Shown here: positions 11,056 through 13,822 of the stretch, piece after piece
How the letters are laid out: every line of letters begins with the position of its first letter
Numbering within the stretch: position 1 is the stretch's first letter
Source of the DNA: JAQUKH01 sp043809805
Lineage (GTDB): Bacteria; JACRDZ01; JAQUKH01
DNA length: 13,822 nt
Assembly: GCA_043809805.1 (NCBI GenBank)
Contig: JBDROR010000148.1
Coordinates: 1 to 13,822, forward strand
Direction of reading: 5' to 3'
Translations under genes and position numbers: made by a program
The notes under the pieces: generated by a model
Seen by the model: only the letters and a program-made list of their open reading frames with translations
Database searches by the model: none
What the model was told of the DNA's origin: nothing

Positions 11056-13669
11056 ATTTCTTTGTTTTCGGTTCAACGACAGCTATAGTATAAGTATTAA
11101 GATTAAAGTATCTCCTTGCCGCGCTTTTGACATTCTCAGCAGTCACCTTATTAATCATTTCTTTATATTTGTCATCCCAATTATACCCCAGGCCGTATAA
11201 TTCATTCAATCCGGAAGAAAATGCCTGAGCGCCGATAGTTTCTAATGAAATCGCTTTTTGCCCAATCAGATTCTGTTTTGCCGTTTGAAGTTCTTCCACA
11301 GTAATATCTTCTTCCCGCAGTTTTTTAATCTGATCCAATATTCCTTTAACGGCCTCTTCTCTTTTTGAAGGAATTGTTCCGATATAAAATAAATACGCGC
11401 CTGTTTCTATACCAGGCATATAACGGCTGCCCACATAATACGCTAACGCTTTTTCGCCGCGCAGATCTTCAAACATTCGCGAACCAAGTCCGTTTAAGAC
11501 AGAGGTTAAAACTTCCAACGGATAATAATCCTGACTTTTCAGATTAGGCGCTAAAAAACCAAGAATAATCACCGACTGGGTTTTATTATTAAATTTTTCA
11601 ACTTTCCTTATATTAAGAGGCTCTAATTCTTCAGGTACCCGGACTATGGGCAATTCCTGCGTTTCAAAATTAGAAAACTTTTTGTTTATTTTCTTTTGAA
11701 TTTTATTCGAGTCTATATCTCCATACACGGCTAAAACCATATTATTGGGACGACAATAATTATGATAATATTTTACAATATCGTTTCTTGTTATTCTTTT
11801 TACAGACTCGATACTGCCCGTGTGGCGCAAACGATATGGATGCCTTTCAAAAAGAGTGGACATAAAAAGGTTTGAGGCCGCGCGGAGAACGTCATCCTGT
11901 TCGCTCGCTATATCCGCTAAAATCTTTTCGCGTATTTTTTCAACATCTTCTTCAGGAAATATAGAGGAGGTCAATATTTGATTAATAAGCTCCAATGCCT
12001 CGTCAATATTTTCTTTTAAAACGTCCACGGATAAACCAAAAGAATTTCTCCCGCTAAACGCGTTAATCGTCCCTCCCTTGCTCTCAATCTTCCGGCTGAT
12101 TTCATCCGCGTCCATTTTTTTTGTCCCTTTTAAAAGAAGCTCTTTCATAAAATTTGTTACACCGTTATTAAACTCATCCTCAAACCTCAAACCGCCCATA
12201 AACCCAATCCTGATTGAAACAATAGGCAGGCGCTTATCCTCTTTCACTATTAAAACGGATCCATTGGATAAATCTATCTTCCGCGCGTCAGACATAAAAG
12301 GAACAGACTTTTTCTCTTTATCCTTCGATTCTACTTTTTTTACCGGGCTCAAAATGGCAACGGTTAAATTCTCCCGAGTAAAATATTTCCGGGCAGCCTT
12401 TTGCAAATCTTTTTTATTTACATTCTTAATCTTTTGAGTGTAAACCTCGTCAAAATTCATATCACCGGTAGTCATCTCATCCATTGCCAGCTGGCCCGCC
12501 ATACCTTCTATTGTCTGTTTGGAAAAAATATGACTGCTTACCACCTTTTGTTTAGCCATATCAAGTTCAGAATCAGACACTTCTTTTTTCTTTAATTTTT
12601 CGAGTATAGTCCATATCTCATTTTGCGCTTGATCGATATTTTTATCATCCAACATAGCGCTTATCCCAAAAACTCCTGGATACTGAGGAGTATATGACCA
12701 TGAATGAATTGTGTAAGCCAGAGTCTTTTCATTTTTTATTTTTTTAGCCAGCCTGGAGGCCTCGCCTTCCCCCAGAATTATAGCTAAAACGTCTAATGGA
12801 TACATGTCATCGCTGTATAAATCAACCGTGTGAAACCCCATACTAAGCCTCGCTACCTGAACATCCGACTCCTTAAACACTAAACGTTTACTTATTTGTT
12901 TTGGCTCGGGCTCTATTATCGAAGGCGCTTTTAATTGTCCTTTAAAATCTTTAAACGCGTTTTTAATCTTTTCTAATGCCGTAGGAATCTCGAAATTACC
13001 AACAGCCGTAAAAATCATATTATTCGGTATATGAGTTTGCTTGTAATAATTATAAACATCATTTCTCGTTAAACTCATAAAAAGATCTTTATAACCTATC
13101 CCCGGATATCGATAAGGATGTTTTGTATAAACCGCCTCCCAAAATAAACGATACATACAACGGCCAGGATCATCCAAATTCATATTTATTTCTTTTAGAA
13201 TTACATTTCTTTCTTTTTCCAATTCCGTTGAATCGAAACTCGCGTTCATCACCGCGTCAGACAAAACATCAAGGCCGGTATCAAAAAAATCTTTACTGAC
13301 AGTTAAAAGATAAACCACCCGGTCATTAGCCGTGTATCCATTTAAATCCCCGCCCGCTTTTTTTATTGCTCTTGACAGCTGGCCTTCCTTTCTTTTTTCC
13401 GTCCCTTTAAAAAACATGTGTTCCACAAAATGAGATATGCCTGACCCGAGATATTCGCCTTCATCGATACTGCCGGATTTTATCCATACCTGCATCGCTA
13501 CCGCGTCTATTGTGGGGACATTTTTCAATATTACAGTCATACCATTCTCTAAAACAAACTTTTCAGCTTGATTAACAGGCAGCAAAATATCCTCCTTTTT
13601 ATTTTTGGCGTAAATCACACACACAATTGTGCTTAAAATGAAAAATATGTAAAATACTTTTTTTAACAT
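11054..13669 (-). CDS. Secreted M16-family zinc metalloprotease, two-domain
   Basis: An 871-residue pitrilysin/processing-peptidase-type (M16) protein. Residues 1-21 are a signal peptide ending VIYA, so it acts outside the cytoplasm. The N-terminal half has the inverted zinc motif H80-F-V-E-H84, with downstream glutamates in ELEKERNVILKEINM (E152 and E159, the usual third-ligand region). The C-terminal half repeats the fold but lacks HxxEH (FMKELLLKGT at the equivalent spot) and keeps HPYRLRHTGS-type substrate-binding residues, as in fused catalytic plus non-catalytic M16 proteins of diderm bacteria. Length about 870 is typical for the fused form. The ATG at 13669 follows GGGGG with 4 bases between. 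It stands alone, ending in the shared terminator. The substrate is unknown; peptide clearance in the periplasm is the usual idea. Confidence 0.93.
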   Translation of the reverse strand: MLKKVFYIFFILSTIVCVIYAKNKKEDILLPVNQAEKFVLENGMTVILKNVPTIDAVAMQVWIKSGSIDEGEYLGSGISHFVEHMFFKGTEKRKEGQLSRAIKKAGGDLNGYTANDRVVYLLTVSKDFFDTGLDVLSDAVMNASFDSTELEKERNVILKEINMNLDDPGRCMYRLFWEAVYTKHPYRYPGIGYKDLFMSLTRNDVYNYYKQTHIPNNMIFTAVGNFEIPTALEKIKNAFKDFKGQLKAPSIIEPEPKQISKRLVFKESDVQVARLSMGFHTVDLYSDDMYPLDVLAIILGEGEASRLAKKIKNEKTLAYTIHSWSYTPQYPGVFGISAMLDDKNIDQAQNEIWTILEKLKKKEVSDSELDMAKQKVVSSHIFSKQTIEGMAGQLAMDEMTTGDMNFDEVYTQKIKNVNKKDLQKAARKYFTRENLTVAILSPVKKVESKDKEKKSVPFMSDARKIDLSNGSVLIVKEDKRLPIVSIRIGFMGGLRFEDEFNNGVTNFMKELLLKGTKKMDADEISRKIESKGGTINAFSGRNSFGLSVDVLKENIDEALELINQILTSSIFPEEDVEKIREKILADIASEQDDVLRAASNLFMSTLFERHPYRLRHTGSIESVKRITRNDIVKYYHNYCRPNNMVLAVYGDIDSNKIQKKINKKFSNFETQELPIVRVPEELEPLNIRKVEKFNNKTQSVIILGFLAPNLKSQDYYPLEVLTSVLNGLGSRMFEDLRGEKALAYYVGSRYMPGIETGAYLFYIGTIPSKREEAVKGILDQIKKLREEDITVEELQTAKQNLIGQKAISLETIGAQAFSSGLNELYGLGYNWDDKYKEMINKVTAENVKSAARRYFNLNTYTIAVVEPKTKK

Positions 13670-13698
13670 ATAACCCCCAATTCGTCGTTCGTAATAAC

Positions 13699-13819
13699 TG
13701 TCATTTCGACCAAAGGGAGAAATCTTTCCTCAATAAATCCCCCTATTTCCCCCTTTGCAAAAGGGGGATTAAGGGGGATTTGCCCCTACAACAGATTCCT
13801 CACTTCGTTCGGAATGACA
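13699..13819. repeat. Palindromic element R4 with C-rich core
   Basis: Half-units as in R1 (TGTCATTTCGACCAAAG... and a right end GTTCGGAATGACA), preceded by the same TTCGTCGTTCGTAATAA as R1. The core here is different: CCCCCTTTTGC-type C-rich arms like those of the 10955-11055 terminators, followed by the GCCCCTACAACAGATT seen in R1 and R2. This shows a mixed core made of two repeat families. It lies directly upstream of the protease gene. Confidence 0.8.
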
Positions 13820-13822
13820 AAC

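Noticed and set aside
10894..11076. 60-residue minus-strand frame after HU
   Set aside because: It is almost entirely a translation of the two C-rich hairpins (PPFSPFIKGG-type text) and overlaps both flanking genes.

Overview
The window looks like a piece of chromosome from an uncultivated, moderately AT-rich, diderm bacterium, probably a candidate-phylum genome. This is inferred from a lipoprotein with a lipobox, a secreted M16 zinc protease with a signal peptide, a secreted beta-propeller protein ending in a dockerin-like domain, and many dispersed palindromic elements. No RNA gene, CRISPR array, transposase or integrase is visible. I cannot name the taxon.

Almost everything is on the minus strand. 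Read in that direction, the right end holds a two-domain M16 metalloprotease (13669-11054). It converges on a plus-strand HU/IHF-type DNA-binding protein gene (10659-10931), with tandem C-rich hairpins acting as a two-way terminator between them. A divergent promoter region (10403-10658) separates HU from a branched-chain amino acid group: ilvD (10275-8617), ilvN (5788-5294) and ilvB (5044-3350). IlvB and IlvN form acetohydroxyacid synthase and IlvD is dihydroxyacid dehydratase, the first and third steps of valine/isoleucine synthesis. A gene for an unrelated 852-residue secreted protein (8375-5817: 14 propeller-type repeats, ASH-like domain, PKD domain, dockerin) sits inside the ilv group.

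The left 3.3 kb is an accessory region: a DUF4258/YgiT pair, a DUF4143 ATPase with its own near-leaderless promoter, a RelE/YafQ-type toxin with its antitoxin, a tiny lipoprotein, and another toxin-antitoxin-like pair cut by the window edge.

The most striking feature is that the dockerin-coding 3' end of the secreted protein recurs as five separate fragments between these genes (about 578-622, 1152-1307, 2603-2660, 3219-3335 and 8390-8425). All have the same orientation, several are nearly identical at DNA level, and where a stop codon is present the similarity ends at it. Each accessory module on the left is thus bounded by a copy of this tail. A second repeat family, about 28-bp half-units paired as hairpins around variable palindromic cores, occurs at 5100-5220, 8433-8555, 10293-10402 and 13699-13819. 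One copy lies in the ilvD leader and one lies between ilvN and ilvB; a neighbouring inverted repeat there supplies the last codons and stop of ilvN.
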